The notes below the pieces were generated by a model. It had not been told where the DNA came from and ran no database searches. It saw only the letters and a list, made by a program, of their open reading frames with translations. A program made the position numbers and the translations under genes. Below, one piece after another: positions 17,124 to 27,622 of a stretch of 64,000 bases of DNA (positions within the stretch are counted from its first letter, which is position 1; the number at the start of each line of letters is the position of its first letter). Source of the DNA: Streptomyces laurentii (GTDB taxonomy: Bacteria; Actinomycetota; Actinomycetes; Streptomycetales; Streptomycetaceae); contig AP017424.1 of assembly GCA_002355495.1 (NCBI GenBank), positions 3,472,001 to 3,536,000 of the forward strand. Direction: 5' to 3'.

Positions 17124-19145
17124 TCAGGCGTCCGGGGTGTCCTCGGGGGTCACCTCGATCGTCTTGGTGGTGTCCACCGGCGGCGTCGTGGAGGAGCCGT
17201 TGGCGCTGTTGGTCAGGGCCAGCTCCTTCGGCGAGAGCACCGGCGGGCGGGTGGAGGGCGTACGGCGGGCCGAACCGGTCCAGGCCGGACGGGCCGGGCG
17301 CTTGATGATCGACGAGAAGACCTCGGCGATCTCCTCCTTGCCCAGGGTCTCCTTCTCCAGGAGCGCCAGGACCAGGTTGTCGAGGACGTCGCGGTTCTCG
17401 ACCAGGATCTCCCACGCCTCGTTGTGCGCGGTCTCGATGAGCTTCTTGACCTCTTCGTCGACCAGCGCGGCGACCTCTTCCGAGTAGTCGCGCTGGTGCG
17501 CCATCTCGCGGCCGAGGAAGGGCTCGGTGTTGTCGCCGCCGAACTTGATGGCGCCGAGCCGCTCGGTCATGCCGTACTGCGTGACCATCGCGCGGGCCGT
17601 GGCGGTGGCCTTCTCGATGTCGTTCGCGGCGCCGGTGGTCGGGTCGTGGAAGACCAGTTCCTCGGCGGCGCGCCCGCCCAGCATGTAGGCGAGCTGGTCG
17701 AGCATCTCGTTGCGCGTGGTCGAGTACTTGTCCTCGTCGGGCAGGACCATGGTGTAGCCCAGGGCCCGGCCGCGGGACAGGATGGTGATCTTGTGGACCG
17801 GGTCGGAGTTCGGGGAGGCCGCCGCGACCAGGGCGTGTCCGCCCTCGTGGTACGCGGTGATCTTCTTTTCCTTGTCCGACATGATCCGGGTCCGCTTCTG
17901 CGGACCGGCGACCACGCGGTCGATGGCCTCGTCGAGCGACGCGTTGTCGATCAGCTTCTTGTCCGAGCGGGCGGTGAGGAGCGCCGCCTCGTTGAGGACG
18001 TTGGACAGATCGGCACCGGTGAAGCCGGGGGTGCGGCGGGCGACGGCGCCGAGGTCGACGTCCGGGGCGACCGGCTTGCCCTTCTGGTGGACCTTGAGGA
18101 TCTCCAGACGGCCCTGCATGTCCGGGCGGTCGACGGCGATCTGCCGGTCGAAGCGGCCGGGGCGCAGGAGGGCCGGGTCGAGGATGTCGGGCCGGTTGGT
18201 GGCGGCGATCAGGATGACGCCGCCCTTCACGTCGAAGCCGTCCATCTCGACGAGCAGCTGGTTGAGGGTCTGCTCGCGCTCGTCGTGGCCGCCGCCGAGG
18301 CCGGCGCCGCGGTGACGGCCGACCGCGTCGATCTCGTCGACGAAGACGATGGCCGGGGCGTTGGCCTTGGCCTGCTCGAAGAGGTCGCGGACACGGGAGG
18401 CGCCGACACCGACGAACATCTCGACGAAGTCGGAGCCGGAGATCGAGTAGAACGGCACTCCGGCCTCGCCGGCGACGGCGCGGGCGAGGAGGGTCTTGCC
18501 CGTTCCGGGCGGGCCGTAGAGCAGCACACCCTTCGGGATCTTGGCGCCGACGGCCTGGAACTTGGCTGGCTCCTGGAGGAATTCCTTGATCTCGTGGAGT
18601 TCCTCGACGGCCTCGTCGGAACCGGCGACGTCCGCGAAGGTCGTCTTCGGGGTGTCCTTGGTGATCAGCTTGGCCTTGGACTTCCCGAAGTTCATGACTC
18701 GGGAGCCGCCGCCCTGCATCTGGTTCATCAGGAAGAGGAAGACGACCACGATGAGGACGAAGGGCAGCAGGGAGAGCAGGACCGAGACGAACGGGGACTG
18801 CTTCGTCGGAGAGACCGTGTAGCCCTCCTTGAGCTGCCCGGCCTCGAACTTCTCCTGGAGCTTGTCGGCCAGCGTGACACCCTGGGTGCCGATGTAGTTG
18901 GCCTGGACCTTGCTGCTCTTGTTGATCTGGACACCGTCGACGAGGTCGATCTTCACGACCTGTTCGTCACCGGTGGTGATCTTTGCGGTTTTGACCTGGT
19001 TCTTGTCGATCGCCTGGACGACCTTGCCGGTGTCCACCGTCTTGTAGCCCTCGGACGAGCCGACGACCTGCATCAGCACGACCACGGCGAGGACGGCCAG
19101 CACGATCCACATGACCGGCCCACGGAAGTATCGCTTCACGTCCAT
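17124..19145 (-). CDS. ftsH: ATP-dependent membrane zinc metalloprotease FtsH
   Basis: A 673-residue AAA+ protease that extracts and degrades membrane and short-lived cytosolic proteins. Two membrane segments (about 11-27 and 118-140) flank an extracytoplasmic domain. Walker A is GPPGTGKT (211-218), Walker B is [11 protein letters not shown], the second region of homology includes [19 protein letters not shown], and the zinc site is HEGGH (433-437). The C-terminal 50 residues are Pro/Thr/Asp-rich, typical of actinobacterial versions. It follows hpt by 189 bases, in the conserved tilS-hpt-ftsH order. Confidence 0.98.
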   Translation of the reverse strand: MDVKRYFRGPVMWIVLAVLAVVVLMQVVGSSEGYKTVDTGKVVQAIDKNQVKTAKITTGDEQVVKIDLVDGVQINKSSKVQANYIGTQGVTLADKLQEKFEAGQLKEGYTVSPTKQSPFVSVLLSLLPFVLIVVVFLFLMNQMQGGGSRVMNFGKSKAKLITKDTPKTTFADVAGSDEAVEELHEIKEFLQEPAKFQAVGAKIPKGVLLYGPPGTGKTLLARAVAGEAGVPFYSISGSDFVEMFVGVGASRVRDLFEQAKANAPAIVFVDEIDAVGRHRGAGLGGGHDEREQTLNQLLVEMDGFDVKGGVILIAATNRPDILDPALLRPGRFDRQIAVDRPDMQGRLEILKVHQKGKPVAPDVDLGAVARRTPGFTGADLSNVLNEAALLTARSDKKLIDNASLDEAIDRVVAGPQKRTRIMSDKEKKITAYHEGGHALVAAASPNSDPVHKITILSRGRALGYTMVLPDEDKYSTTRNEMLDQLAYMLGGRAAEELVFHDPTTGAANDIEKATATARAMVTQYGMTERLGAIKFGGDNTEPFLGREMAHQRDYSEEVAALVDEEVKKLIETAHNEAWEILVENRDVLDNLVLALLEKETLGKEEIAEVFSSIIKRPARPAWTGSARRTPSTRPPVLSPKELALTNSANGSSTTPPVDTTKTIEVTPEDTPDA

Positions 19146-19334
19146 CCATACGGGGCGTAAGCGGCGCCCCGTCCCTCCTGCCCGTAGGTGAATGCTGTTA
19201 GGGAAATGCTGCTGTGAAGAGCTGCGGTGTGAAAAAGCTGTTCTTCGGACGGTACCCCAGCATCGGCGCCCGCGACCGCCTTCCCATGCTTCAACGGAAG
19301 GAAGACGGTGCGGGTTCCCCGGGGCGCCGGGTTC

Positions 19335-19889
19335 TCAGCCGCCGTAGACGTGCGGGGCGAGGGTGCCGACGAACGGGAGGTTCCGGTACTTCTCGGCGTA
19401 GTCCAGGCCGTATCCCACGACGAACTCGTTGGGGATGTCGAAGCCGACCCACTTCACGTCGAGGGCGACCTTCGCGGCCTCCGGCTTGCGCAGGAGGGTG
19501 CAGACCTCGAGGGAGGCCGGCTCGCGCGAACCGAGGTTCGACAGGAGCCAGGACAGGGTCAGGCCCGAGTCGATGATGTCCTCGACGATCAGGACGTGCC
19601 GTCCCTTGATGTCGGTGTCGAGGTCCTTGAGGATCCGGACCACGCCGGAGGACTGGGTGCCTGCTCCGTAGGAGGAGACGGCCATCCAGTCCATGGTGAC
19701 GGGGGAGGACAGCGTGCGCGCCAGGTCCGCCATCACCATCACGGCGCCCTTGAGGACACCGACGATGAGCAGGTCCTTGCCCGCGTACTCCGCGTCGATC
19801 TTCGCGGCCAGCTCGGCCAGCTTCGCGTCGATCTCTTCCTTGGTGATGAGCACCGACTGGAGGTCGGTGCCCATGTCCTTCTCGTTCAC
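19335..19889 (-). CDS. hpt: Hypoxanthine phosphoribosyltransferase
   Basis: A 184-residue purine salvage enzyme joining hypoxanthine or guanine to PRPP. The PRPP loop is [14 protein letters not shown], the flexible-loop [10 protein letters not shown] is present, and [13 protein letters not shown] and [18 protein letters not shown] are family blocks. The start is uncertain: GTG at 19889 gives [10 protein letters not shown], whereas ATG at 19874 follows AGAAGGA by only one base. I chose the longer form. It lies 35 bases after tilS and is probably cotranscribed with it. Confidence 0.95.
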   Translation of the reverse strand: MNEKDMGTDLQSVLITKEEIDAKLAELAAKIDAEYAGKDLLIVGVLKGAVMVMADLARTLSSPVTMDWMAVSSYGAGTQSSGVVRILKDLDTDIKGRHVLIVEDIIDSGLTLSWLLSNLGSREPASLEVCTLLRKPEAAKVALDVKWVGFDIPNEFVVGYGLDYAEKYRNLPFVGTLAPHVYGG

Positions 19890-19924
19890 CCGGGTCACTT
19901 TCGTTGCAGCTTGCGACTTTGCTG

Positions 19925-21001
19925 TCAGCCTTGCCGAATGACCAGTCTGCCACCCTGACGCAGTGCCTCGACGCGGCCGGGCAGGTTGATGGCCCCCTGA
20001 CCACGCCATCCGGTGATCAGCCGGTCGACTTCCTCGATGTGCCGGGCGAAGAGGGAACCGGCGGGAGCGCCCTCGGCGATCACGGCACGGCGCAGGACGC
20101 GGCGGCGTACGGCGGGGGGCAGTCCGGAGAGCTTCGCGCACTCGAGGCGGCCCGCCTCGTCGCGGACGTCGGCCTCCGCGTGGGCGGCCCAGGCGTCGAG
20201 GGCGTCGGCGTCGTCGCGGGAGAGCTGGGCGGTCCGGGCGAGGGCTTCGACGACGCCCTTGCCGAGGGCTTTCTCCAGGGCGGGCAGGCCCTCGTGGCGG
20301 AGCCGGGAGCGGGTGTAGGCGGGGTCGGTGTTGTGCGGGTCGTCCCAGATGGCCAGTTCCTGGGCGATGCAGGCCTTGCGGACGGTCTGGCGGTCGAGTT
20401 CCAGGAAGGGGCGGCGGTAGCGGCCGGCGACGCCGGAGACGGCGGCCATGCCGGACAGGGAGCGGATCCCGGAGCCGCGGGCGAGGCCGAGGAGGACGGT
20501 TTCGGCCTGGTCGTCGCGGGTGTGGCCGAGCAGGATGCCGGTGGCGCCGTGGCGTTCGGCGGCGGCGTCGAGGGCGGCGTAGCGGGCGTCGCGGGCCGCG
20601 GCCTCGGGGCCGACGCGGCGGGCGGCGGTGCCGGTGTAGGCGGCTCCGTGGGCGGCGGCGGTGGATTCGGGACCGACGGTGACGGCGATGGTCTCGACGG
20701 GGTCGAGGCCGAGGGCGGTCATCCGGTCGGCGACCTCGCGGGCGCGCTGGCCGGAGCCCTGCTGGAGGCCGTGGTCGACGGTGACGCCGCCGGCCCGGAC
20801 GTCGAGTTTGCGCGCCTCGAAGGCGAGCGCGGAGGCGAGGGCCATGGAGTCGGCGCCGCCGGAGCAGGCGACGAGCACGAGCGGGTGTCCGCCGGGGGGC
20901 GTGCCGGGAGCCCGGCCGGTGGTCCGGTGCTCGGTGAGAACGTCGTGGAGTACGCGGCGGACCGCCAGGCGTATCGCCGCGACCGCAGGATGGGGACCCA
21001 T
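19925..21001 (-). CDS. tilS: tRNA(Ile)-lysidine synthase
   Basis: A 358-residue N-type ATP pyrophosphatase that attaches lysine to C34 of tRNA-Ile(CAU), changing both its identity and its codon from AUG to AUA. The PP-loop is SGGADS (about residue 47), and [20 protein letters not shown] is the second family motif. The C-terminal domain is short, as in other actinobacterial proteins. It is upstream of hpt, a pairing also seen in Bacillus (tilS-hprT-ftsH). It is an essential gene in most bacteria. Confidence 0.95.
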   Translation of the reverse strand: MGPHPAVAAIRLAVRRVLHDVLTEHRTTGRAPGTPPGGHPLVLVACSGGADSMALASALAFEARKLDVRAGGVTVDHGLQQGSGQRAREVADRMTALGLDPVETIAVTVGPESTAAAHGAAYTGTAARRVGPEAAARDARYAALDAAAERHGATGILLGHTRDDQAETVLLGLARGSGIRSLSGMAAVSGVAGRYRRPFLELDRQTVRKACIAQELAIWDDPHNTDPAYTRSRLRHEGLPALEKALGKGVVEALARTAQLSRDDADALDAWAAHAEADVRDEAGRLECAKLSGLPPAVRRRVLRRAVIAEGAPAGSLFARHIEEVDRLITGWRGQGAINLPGRVEALRQGGRLVIRQG

Positions 21002-21288
21002 GTCCGGTGCCCTTCGTGGAGAGTGTGGGGTGCCTCGATCGGAGTCTTAACGGCCGGGGGTGGGGGTTCGGTCACTCGCTTCGGTCACTCAGAGTGCGTC
21101 GATGGTGACAGAACCCGGCCGCTGCCCGAGCATTGCACGCCTTACCCGCCGTCTACGGTCCCTCGGACGGGTGATTGGCGGGGTGTGCGGGGTTCTCGGT
21201 TGTTCGACCGCCGGTCAGGGTGTCCGTCCGGCATGTTCCCGGGGCATGTCCGTCCGGCGCGTCCGCCCGGCGTACTCGTCCTACGAGC

Positions 21289-22430
21289 CTACGAGTCCGC
21301 CTTCCGGTGCACCCGCGCCACCCACTCCGCGGGCCGGGTGATCTCGGACTTGGTGGGGAGGGTGTTGGGGGAGGTCCAGACGCGGTTGAAGCCTTCCATG
21401 CCGACCTGGTCGACGACGGCGCGGACGAAGCGTTCGCCGTCGCGGTACTGGCGGAGTTTGGCGTCGAGGCCGAGGAGTTTGCGCAGCGCGAGGTCGAGCC
21501 GGGAGGCGCCGCGGGCGCGGCGCTGCTGGAACTTCTCGCGGATCTCGGCGACGGTGGGCACGACGTCGGGGCCGACGCCGTCCATGACGTAGTCGGCGTG
21601 GCCTTCGAGGAGCGACATGACGGCGGTGAGGCGGCCGAGGATCTCGCGCTGTTCGGGGGTCTGGACGAGTTCGACGAGGGTGGGGCCGGGTTCTCCCTGT
21701 TCGCCTTCGGGGCGGTTGCCGCCGGCGAGGGCCTGGGCGGCTTCGCGCAGGCGTTCGACGACGGTGGCGGGGTCGACGTCGGTGGCGGCGAGGAAGCCCT
21801 GGATCTCGCCCTGGAGGTGGTCGCGCAGCCAGGGACGGCGGTGAACTGGGTGCGGTGGGTCTCCTCGTGGAGGCAGACCCAGAGGCGGAAGTCGCGGGGG
21901 GTGACGTCCAGCTCGCGTTCGACGTGGACGATGTTGGGCGCGACGAGCAGCAGCCGCCCACCGCCGCCCGCGGCGGCGGGCAGGTCGCGGGTGGCGGGGG
22001 CGAAGGTCTCGTACTGGCCGAGGATGCGGGAGGCCAGGAAGGACAGGAGCATGCCCAGTTCGACGCCGGTGACCTTGCCGCCGACGGCGCTGAGGACGGC
22101 GCCGCCGGGGGTGCCGGAGCGGCGTTCGCGCATCTTGTCGAGCAGCGGGGTGAGGAGTTCGCGGAAGCCGGCGACGTTGGCCTTGACCCAGCCGGCCCGG
22201 TCGACGACGAGGACGGGGGTGTCGTCCGGTTCGTGGCCCTCGGGGATCATCCGGGTGTAGGCGCGGACATGGGCCTCGGCGGCCTTCGCGTGCTCGCGGA
22301 GTTCGGCGACGACGCGGCGGGCCTCGTCGCGGCTCACCTCCGGGCCGGGCCGGACGAGACGGGTCGCCGTCGCGACGGCGAGATTCCAGTCGACCATCCC
22401 CGATGTGCCTGCACCACCGATGCTCGTCAT
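21289..22430 (-). pseudogene. Zinc-dependent metalloprotease (DUF2342, F420-associated type), interrupted by a frameshift
   Basis: Two overlapping minus-strand frames together encode one DUF2342 protein of about 380 residues. The first (from ATG 22430) runs MVDWNLAVATATRLVRPGP to LHEETHRTQFTAVP, which contains the HExxH zinc site. The family sequence then continues in the next frame as WLRDHLQGEIQGFLA through WVARVHRKADS, ending at 21289. The break is at 21832-21834 (GGG on the plus strand); one extra G there would restore the frame (VPWLRD). Either the gene is recently broken or the base was lost in a homopolymer during sequencing. All later family sequence is undamaged, which favours a very recent or artefactual event. 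The start follows TACGGT by six bases (leaderless type). Confidence 0.85.
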
Positions 22431-22637
22431 GCGTCAACCGTACGTTCTCGGCGCCCGATCGGTGAGGGTTCGGGCGCCGGTTCGGGGACGGTTCCGGGGC
22501 GGCCCGGCGGATGCCTCGGGGGTGTCTCGGGGTGGGGATCAGGGATCGTTCGGGGCCGGGTCGGGGGTGGCCCGGGGCCGGAGCCGGGAAGAGTCCCTCC
22601 GAGCGGGCCCGGACGGCGGTCCGGTGAGTCCGCCGGG

Positions 22638-24143
22638 TCAGTGCGGGGACGTGGCGGTCCCGGCGGGCCGGGCCAGGGCGGTGGAGAGCCGGTCGAGGGC
22701 GGTCTGGGCGGCGTCGGGCGCGCTGGTCCGGCCGGCGAGGAAGGCGAAGGCGAGGAGGCGGCCGGAGGGGGTGACGACGGTGCCGGCGAGGGTGTTGACG
22801 CCGGTGAGGGTGCCGGTCTTGGCGTGGACGAGACCGGCGCCGGCGGTGGTGGCGGCGGTGCCGTAGCGCTCGGCGAGGGTGCCGCTGAAGCCGCCGACGG
22901 GCAGGCCGGTGAGGACGGGCCGCAGGGCGGGGCGGGCCGGGTCGGCCGCCCGGGTGAGGACGCCGGTGAGCAGGGCGCCGGTGACCTTGCCGGCGCGGTC
23001 GAGTCCGCTGCCGTCGGCGAACCGGGTGCCGGCGAGCGGGAGGCCGAGGCGGGCGAGTTCGTCGTGGACGGCCCGCTCCGCGCCGGCGAAGCTCGCGGGC
23101 TTCTTGTGGGCGAGGGCGGTCTGCCGGACCAGGGCCTCGGCGAGGTCGTTGTCGCTGTAGGTGAGGGTGCGTTCGACGAGGTCGTCGAGGCGTGCCGACT
23201 CGGTACGGGCGAGAGGGCGGGCGCTCTTCGGGGCCCTGCCGGGCCGGGGGTCGCCCTCGACCGTGAGGCCGGCCTTCTCCAGGTAGCCGGCGAAGGCGGC
23301 GGCGGTGTCGCGGGCCGGGTCGGTGCTGCGGTCCGCGGGGCCGTGGTGACTGTGGTCGAGCCGGCCCTCGTCGGTCATGAGGGCGGTGACCGGGGCGATG
23401 TTCTCGTTGGGCCCTATGGGGTGGAGGACGGGGCCCTGGTAGAGGCTTGTGTCGTACGCGAGGCGGACGGCGGTGTCGGGGCCGGAGGCACCGGACGCAC
23501 CGGACGCGCTCGGGGCCTTCAGGGCCCGGGCGGTGGCATCGGCGAGGGCCTTGAGGCGCGTGTGGTCGAGGGTGGGGTCGCCGCCGCCGACGAGGGTGAC
23601 GGTGCGCCCGTCGGGGCTGCCGACGGTGGTGGTCGCGATGCGGTGCTCGGGGCCGAGGGCGGACAGCGCGGCGGTCGTCGTGGCGATCTTCACGGTCGAC
23701 GCGGGCGTCATCGGGGTGCCCGCGCCCACGCCGTACAGCCGCTTGCCGGTGGTGGCGTCGACGACGGTGGCGGTGCGCAGCGGGCCGAGTCCGGGGTCGG
23801 CGAGCAGCGGCCCGAGCAGGGCGGCGAGGGCGGCGGGGTCGTCGCCCGGCCGGGTGATCGTCGAGGGTTTGGTGTTGCCGTGGCTGCCGGACCCGTCGGT
23901 CAGGCCGAGGGCACCGAGCACCGCGGGGGCGCTGGGGGCGGGCGCGGGCCGGCGCGGGTCCCCGGCGGCGGAGTCGGGGGAGTGATGTGCGCCACCTCGC
24001 GCACCGGCGGTGACCGCGCGGTCCCGCTCGGCCTTACGCTGACCGGAGTCCCACGGGCCGGCCACGGCGACGGCGCCCACGGCCAGGGCCAGACCGAGCA
24101 CGGCGGAGCCCGCCACGACCTGCCAGGTTCTCGGCTCAGGCAT
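22638..24143 (-). CDS. dacB: D-alanyl-D-alanine carboxypeptidase/endopeptidase (PBP4, MEROPS S13)
   Basis: A 501-residue low-molecular-weight penicillin-binding protein that trims peptidoglycan peptides outside the membrane. A hydrophobic signal-anchor (about 8-28) leads to a Pro/Ala linker. The three catalytic motifs are S149-T-V-K152 in TPASTVKIA, SDN in YSDNDLAEAL, and KTG in HAKTGTLTG. The large insertion between SxxK and SDN is typical of the S13 family. I chose ATG 24143 because AAAGGGG lies 11 bases upstream and the longer form adds no family sequence. It is divergent from ppa, as in mycobacteria. Confidence 0.94.
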   Translation of the reverse strand: MPEPRTWQVVAGSAVLGLALAVGAVAVAGPWDSGQRKAERDRAVTAGARGGAHHSPDSAAGDPRRPAPAPSAPAVLGALGLTDGSGSHGNTKPSTITRPGDDPAALAALLGPLLADPGLGPLRTATVVDATTGKRLYGVGAGTPMTPASTVKIATTTAALSALGPEHRIATTTVGSPDGRTVTLVGGGDPTLDHTRLKALADATARALKAPSASGASGASGPDTAVRLAYDTSLYQGPVLHPIGPNENIAPVTALMTDEGRLDHSHHGPADRSTDPARDTAAAFAGYLEKAGLTVEGDPRPGRAPKSARPLARTESARLDDLVERTLTYSDNDLAEALVRQTALAHKKPASFAGAERAVHDELARLGLPLAGTRFADGSGLDRAGKVTGALLTGVLTRAADPARPALRPVLTGLPVGGFSGTLAERYGTAATTAGAGLVHAKTGTLTGVNTLAGTVVTPSGRLLAFAFLAGRTSAPDAAQTALDRLSTALARPAGTATSPH

Positions 24144-24248
24144 GTGGCGACCAGCCCCTTTCGCGATCGACTGCGGGTGTGAGAGACACTTAACCACCGC
24201 GCGTCGTCGCGAGCATTGACATGTGTTGATTCAGGAGGAGATCCACCC

Positions 24249-24740
24249 GTGGAGTTCGACGTCACCATCGAGATCCCGAAGGGGTCGCGGAACAAGTACG
24301 AGGTCGACCACGAGACCGGTCGGATCCGCCTGGACCGCCGCCTCTTCACGTCGACCGCCTACCCGGCGGACTACGGCTTCGTCGAGAACACCCTCGGTGA
24401 GGACGGCGACCCGCTGGACGCCCTCGTCATCCTGGACGAGCCGACCTTCCCGGGCTGTCTCATCAAGTGCCGCGCCATCGGCATGTTCCGCATGACGGAC
24501 GAGGCCGGCGGCGACGACAAGCTGCTGGTCGTCCCGGCGACGGACCCGCGCATGGAGCACCTGCGCGACATCCACCACGTGCCGGAGTTCGACCGCCTCG
24601 AGATCCAGCACTTCTTCGAGGTCTACAAGGACCTGGAGCCCGGCAAGTCCGTCGAGGGCGCCGACTGGGTCGGCCGCGCCGAGGCCGAGGCCGAGATCGT
24701 GAAGTCGTACGAGCGCTTCAAGGAGGAGGGCGGCCACTGA
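24249..24740 (+). CDS. ppa: Inorganic pyrophosphatase
   Basis: A 163-residue soluble family I pyrophosphatase hydrolysing PPi to two phosphates, which pulls biosynthetic reactions forward. The metal-binding signature is D52-G-D-P-L-D57, and [16 protein letters not shown] and [12 protein letters not shown] are conserved. The GTG start is fixed by a near-ideal AGGAGGAG (24233-24240) eight bases away. It is followed by a 16-bp terminator hairpin. Confidence 0.97.
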   Translation: MEFDVTIEIPKGSRNKYEVDHETGRIRLDRRLFTSTAYPADYGFVENTLGEDGDPLDALVILDEPTFPGCLIKCRAIGMFRMTDEAGGDDKLLVVPATDPRMEHLRDIHHVPEFDRLEIQHFFEVYKDLEPGKSVEGADWVGRAEAEAEIVKSYERFKEEGGH

Positions 24741-24757
24741 CGGTCCCCCGACTCGCG

Positions 24758-24793
24758 GAAGGGCGGCGCACCTGCCGAGGTGCGCCGCCCTTC
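24758..24793 (+). terminator. ppa terminator
   Basis: GAAGGGCGGCGCACCT (24758-24773), a GCCG loop and a perfect complement at 24778-24793 follow the ppa stop by 17 bases. Confidence 0.87.
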
Positions 24794-24857
24794 GCGCGTA
24801 CATACTGGGCTTCAGCCGAACCGGAGTGGGATCGGGCGGTACGGGTACCAGGCCGGA

Positions 24858-26543
24858 ATGAGGGCGGACAGAGTGGTGGCGGAACCGGAGGAGCCCGACG
24901 AGGCGCCGGAGGACCGGAAGCCGCAATCGGACGAGGCGCGCAGCGCGTTCGTCCCGCCGGTCGGGGTGGAACCGCGCGAACCGGTGGAGGACGAGCCGCA
25001 TTCGACGACGTCGGAGTTCGCGCTGCCGAGCGGGCTCGCGCCGGAACCCCCGCCGGCACCGGAGCAGGAAGGTTCCGCCTTCGCGACGCCGTCGACCTAT
25101 TCGGCCAAGACGTCGCCGCCCGCGTTCACTCCCGCGTACGGGATACCGCTGGTCCGGATGGCGGAGGACGCCCCCTGGCAGGACCGGATGCGGACCATGC
25201 TGCGGCTGCCGCTGGCCGACCGGCCGGTGCCGGAGGCCGCCCGCAAGACCGACGAGGCGGGGCCGCCGGTCGCCCGAGTCTTCGACCTGACGCTGCGTAT
25301 CGGCGAGCTGCTGCTCGCGGGCGGTGAGGGCGCGGAGGACGTCGAGGCGGCGATGTTCGCGATCTGCCGCTCGTACGGGCTCGACCGCTGCGAGCCGACG
25401 GTGACGTTCACGCTGCTGTCGATCACGTACCAGCCGTCGCTGGTGGACGACCCGGTGACCGCGAACCGTACGGTCCGGCGCCGGGGCACCGACTACACCC
25501 GCCTCGCGGCGGTCTACCAGCTGCTCGCCGACATCGCCGACCCGGAGCACGACGTGCCGCCGGAGGAGGCGTACCGGCGGCTCGCGGAGATCCGGCGCAA
25601 CCGGCACCCGTATCCCGGCTGGTTCCTCACGGTCGCGGCCGGTGTGCTGGCCGGGGCGGCGTCGGTGCTGCTCGGCGGCGGTCCGACGGTGTTCTTCGTG
25701 GCGGCGCTCGGCGCGATGCTGGGCGACCGGCTGGCGTGGCTGTGCGCGGGGCAGGGGCTGCCGGAGTTCTACCAGTTCCTGGTCGCGGCGATGCCGCCGG
25801 CGGCGATGGGGGTGGCGCTGACACTGCTCCACGCGGACCTGCGGCCGTCGGCGGTGATCACCGGTGGCCTGTTCGCGCTGATCCCGGGGCGGGCGCTGGT
25901 CGCGGCCGTCCAGGACGGTCTGACCGGCTTCTACATCACGGCGTCGGCCCGGCTCCTGGAAGTCGGCTACTTCTTCGTGGCGATCGTGGTGGGCGTGCTG
26001 TCGGTGCTGTACCTGGCGGTGCAGGTCGGGGCGCCGCTGAACCCGGAGGGCGTGCTGCGGCCGGTGGAACGGCCGGTGGTCCAGATCCTGGCGTCGATGG
26101 TGCTGTGCGCGACCTTCGCGATCCTGCTCCAGCAGTCGCGGTCGACGGTGCTGTTCGCGACGCTGAACGGCGGCGTGGCGTGGGTCATCTACGCGTCGAT
26201 AGCGGTGACGGCGGGCGGGTCCGCGGTCGTGTCGACGGCGGTGGCGGCCGGTCTGGTCGGCCTGTTCGGGCAGCTGATCGCCCGCTACCACCACACGTCG
26301 TCGCTGCCGTACGTGACGGCGGCCATCGGGCCGCTGCTGCCCGGTTCGGCGATGTACTTCGGTGTCCTCGCCATAGCCCAGAACAACCTGGACCAGGGCT
26401 TCACCTCGCTGGCGAAGGCGGCGGCGCTGGCGCTGGCGATCGCCATCGGCGTGAACCTCGGAGGCGAACTGGCCCGCATGTTCATGCAGGCCCCGGGCGC
26501 GGCCGCGGCCCGCAGGGCGGCGAAGCGGACCCGAGGCTTCTGA
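24858..26543 (+). CDS. ThrE-family threonine/serine exporter
   Basis: A 561-residue membrane protein. The first 120 residues are an acidic, Pro/Glu-rich cytoplasmic tail. Next comes the DUF1212 half (FDLTLRIGELLLAGGEGAED, GLDRCEPTVTFTLL), which is the soluble helical domain, and then about ten membrane segments. The second half (DUF3815-like) starts near ASMVLCATFAILLQQSRSTV. Corynebacterium ThrE, the family prototype, exports threonine and serine with the proton gradient. Start ATG 24858 has only a weak ribosome site; GTG 24873 is an alternative. Transcription ends at the hairpin 26567-26622. Confidence 0.87.
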   Translation: MRADRVVAEPEEPDEAPEDRKPQSDEARSAFVPPVGVEPREPVEDEPHSTTSEFALPSGLAPEPPPAPEQEGSAFATPSTYSAKTSPPAFTPAYGIPLVRMAEDAPWQDRMRTMLRLPLADRPVPEAARKTDEAGPPVARVFDLTLRIGELLLAGGEGAEDVEAAMFAICRSYGLDRCEPTVTFTLLSITYQPSLVDDPVTANRTVRRRGTDYTRLAAVYQLLADIADPEHDVPPEEAYRRLAEIRRNRHPYPGWFLTVAAGVLAGAASVLLGGGPTVFFVAALGAMLGDRLAWLCAGQGLPEFYQFLVAAMPPAAMGVALTLLHADLRPSAVITGGLFALIPGRALVAAVQDGLTGFYITASARLLEVGYFFVAIVVGVLSVLYLAVQVGAPLNPEGVLRPVERPVVQILASMVLCATFAILLQQSRSTVLFATLNGGVAWVIYASIAVTAGGSAVVSTAVAAGLVGLFGQLIARYHHTSSLPYVTAAIGPLLPGSAMYFGVLAIAQNNLDQGFTSLAKAAALALAIAIGVNLGGELARMFMQAPGAAAARRAAKRTRGF

Positions 26544-26566
26544 CCTGCGGCGATACGCCGACGCGT

Positions 26567-26622
26567 CGATACACCGATGGCCCGGTTCTCCCGTCGGGGA
26601 GAACCGGGCCATCGGTGTATCG
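26567..26622. terminator. Long bidirectional hairpin between ThrE-type gene and dedA
   Basis: A perfect 26-bp stem (CGATACACCGATGGCCCGGT starts the left arm, 26567-26592) closes on the loop GTCG with its exact complement at 26597-26622. It lies between convergent genes. Confidence 0.88.
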
Positions 26623-26643
26623 GTGTACTGGTGTACCGGTGTA
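26612..26643. repeat. 8-bp tandem repeat next to the hairpin
   Basis: Four copies of an 8-mer (TCGGTGTA, TCGGTGTA, CTGGTGTA, CCGGTGTA) run from the right arm of the terminator toward dedA. The left arm contains the complementary unit, so the array probably grew by slippage from the stem. Confidence 0.8.
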
Positions 26644-26653
26644 TCGGCTGAGG

Positions 26654-27370
26654 TCAGCGCTTGGCGTGGCGGCCGCGCTCGGCGGGCGGGGTGGGGGCAC
26701 CGGGGGTGCCGTACGCGTCGTACTGCTCCGGGGCCGGGGCCGGGTTCTTCTTGGACTGCGAGCGGGCCCGCAGGACCTCGATGACGACCGGGACGACGGA
26801 GATCAGGACGATCCCGACGAGGATCAGCTCGATGTGCTTGTTGACGAACTCGATCTTGCCGAGCGCGGAGCCGAGCAGCGTCACGCCGGCGCCCCACAGC
26901 ACGCCGCCGATGAGGTTGTAGACGATGAAGGAGCGGTAGTTCATCCGGCTGACGCCGGCGATGATCGGCGTGAAGGTCCGGACGATCGGCACGAAGCGGG
27001 CCAGGATCAGGGACTTCGGGCCGTGCTTCTCGAAGAACTCGTGCGCCTTCTCGACGTTCTCCTGCTTGAACAGCTTGGAGTCGGGTCGCTTGAAGAGGGC
27101 CGGGCCGACCTTGCGGCCGAAGAGGTAGCCGACCTGGTCGCCGAGCACGGCCGCGGCGACGATCATCGTGCACATCAGCCACAGCGGGTAGTCGAGCTTG
27201 CCCGTGGTGACGAGCAGACCGGTGGTGAAGAGCAGCGAGTCACCGGGCAGGAAGAAGCCGATGAGCAGGCCGGACTCGGCGAAGACGATGGCGAGGACAC
27301 CGATCGGACCGAAGGTCTGGATCAGATAGTCCGGGTCCAGCCAGCTCGGTCCGAGGGCAAGCGTGTTCAC
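26654..27370 (-). CDS. DedA-family membrane protein
   Basis: A 238-residue protein of the DedA/VTT family, implicated in flipping undecaprenyl phosphate or phosphatidylethanolamine-type lipids. It has membrane segments at about 20-45, 55-80, 140-165 and 175-200, with the re-entrant motifs FFLPGDSLLFTTGLL and RFVPIVRTFTPIIAGVSRM; the latter carries the family arginines and glycine. A Pro/Ala-rich tail (KKNPAPAPEQYDAYGTPG) is cytoplasmic. GTG start at 27370 with AGGAG ten bases upstream. Single gene; exact substrate not determinable. Confidence 0.9.
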   Translation of the reverse strand: MNTLALGPSWLDPDYLIQTFGPIGVLAIVFAESGLLIGFFLPGDSLLFTTGLLVTTGKLDYPLWLMCTMIVAAAVLGDQVGYLFGRKVGPALFKRPDSKLFKQENVEKAHEFFEKHGPKSLILARFVPIVRTFTPIIAGVSRMNYRSFIVYNLIGGVLWGAGVTLLGSALGKIEFVNKHIELILVGIVLISVVPVVIEVLRARSQSKKNPAPAPEQYDAYGTPGAPTPPAERGRHAKR

Positions 27371-27556
27371 GGGTTCCGGACTCCTGCGGTCGGTGGGGGC
27401 GGGGCGAAGGGCGTGCGAAGGATTGTCGTACGGACAGCCCTGTCCAAGCTATCAACGCGAAGTGAACACCCCCAGTTCCTGCGGCGCGCGCCCGGGGGCC
27501 CCGGTGGATCGTCCGGGGATCACTCCGGGGTGGATGAGGGGCGTGTCCGGGATCGG

Positions 27557-27572
27557 TCAGGGATTTCCCTGA
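27557..27572. promoter_or_regulatory. Palindrome upstream of the UPF0145 gene
   Basis: TCAGGGATTTCCCTGA has two perfect 7-base arms around TT, 50 bases before the ATG at 27623. It could be an operator; no regulator is identified. Confidence 0.35.
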
Positions 27573-27622
27573 TGCGTACGATCTTCGCGAAAGCCAAGCT
27601 TATGTTCAGGAGGTACACGCAC

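Noticed and set aside
21855..24182. 775-codon plus-strand frame opposite dacB
   Set aside because: Low-complexity Gly/Ala/Glu translation, exactly antisense to a well-supported penicillin-binding protein.
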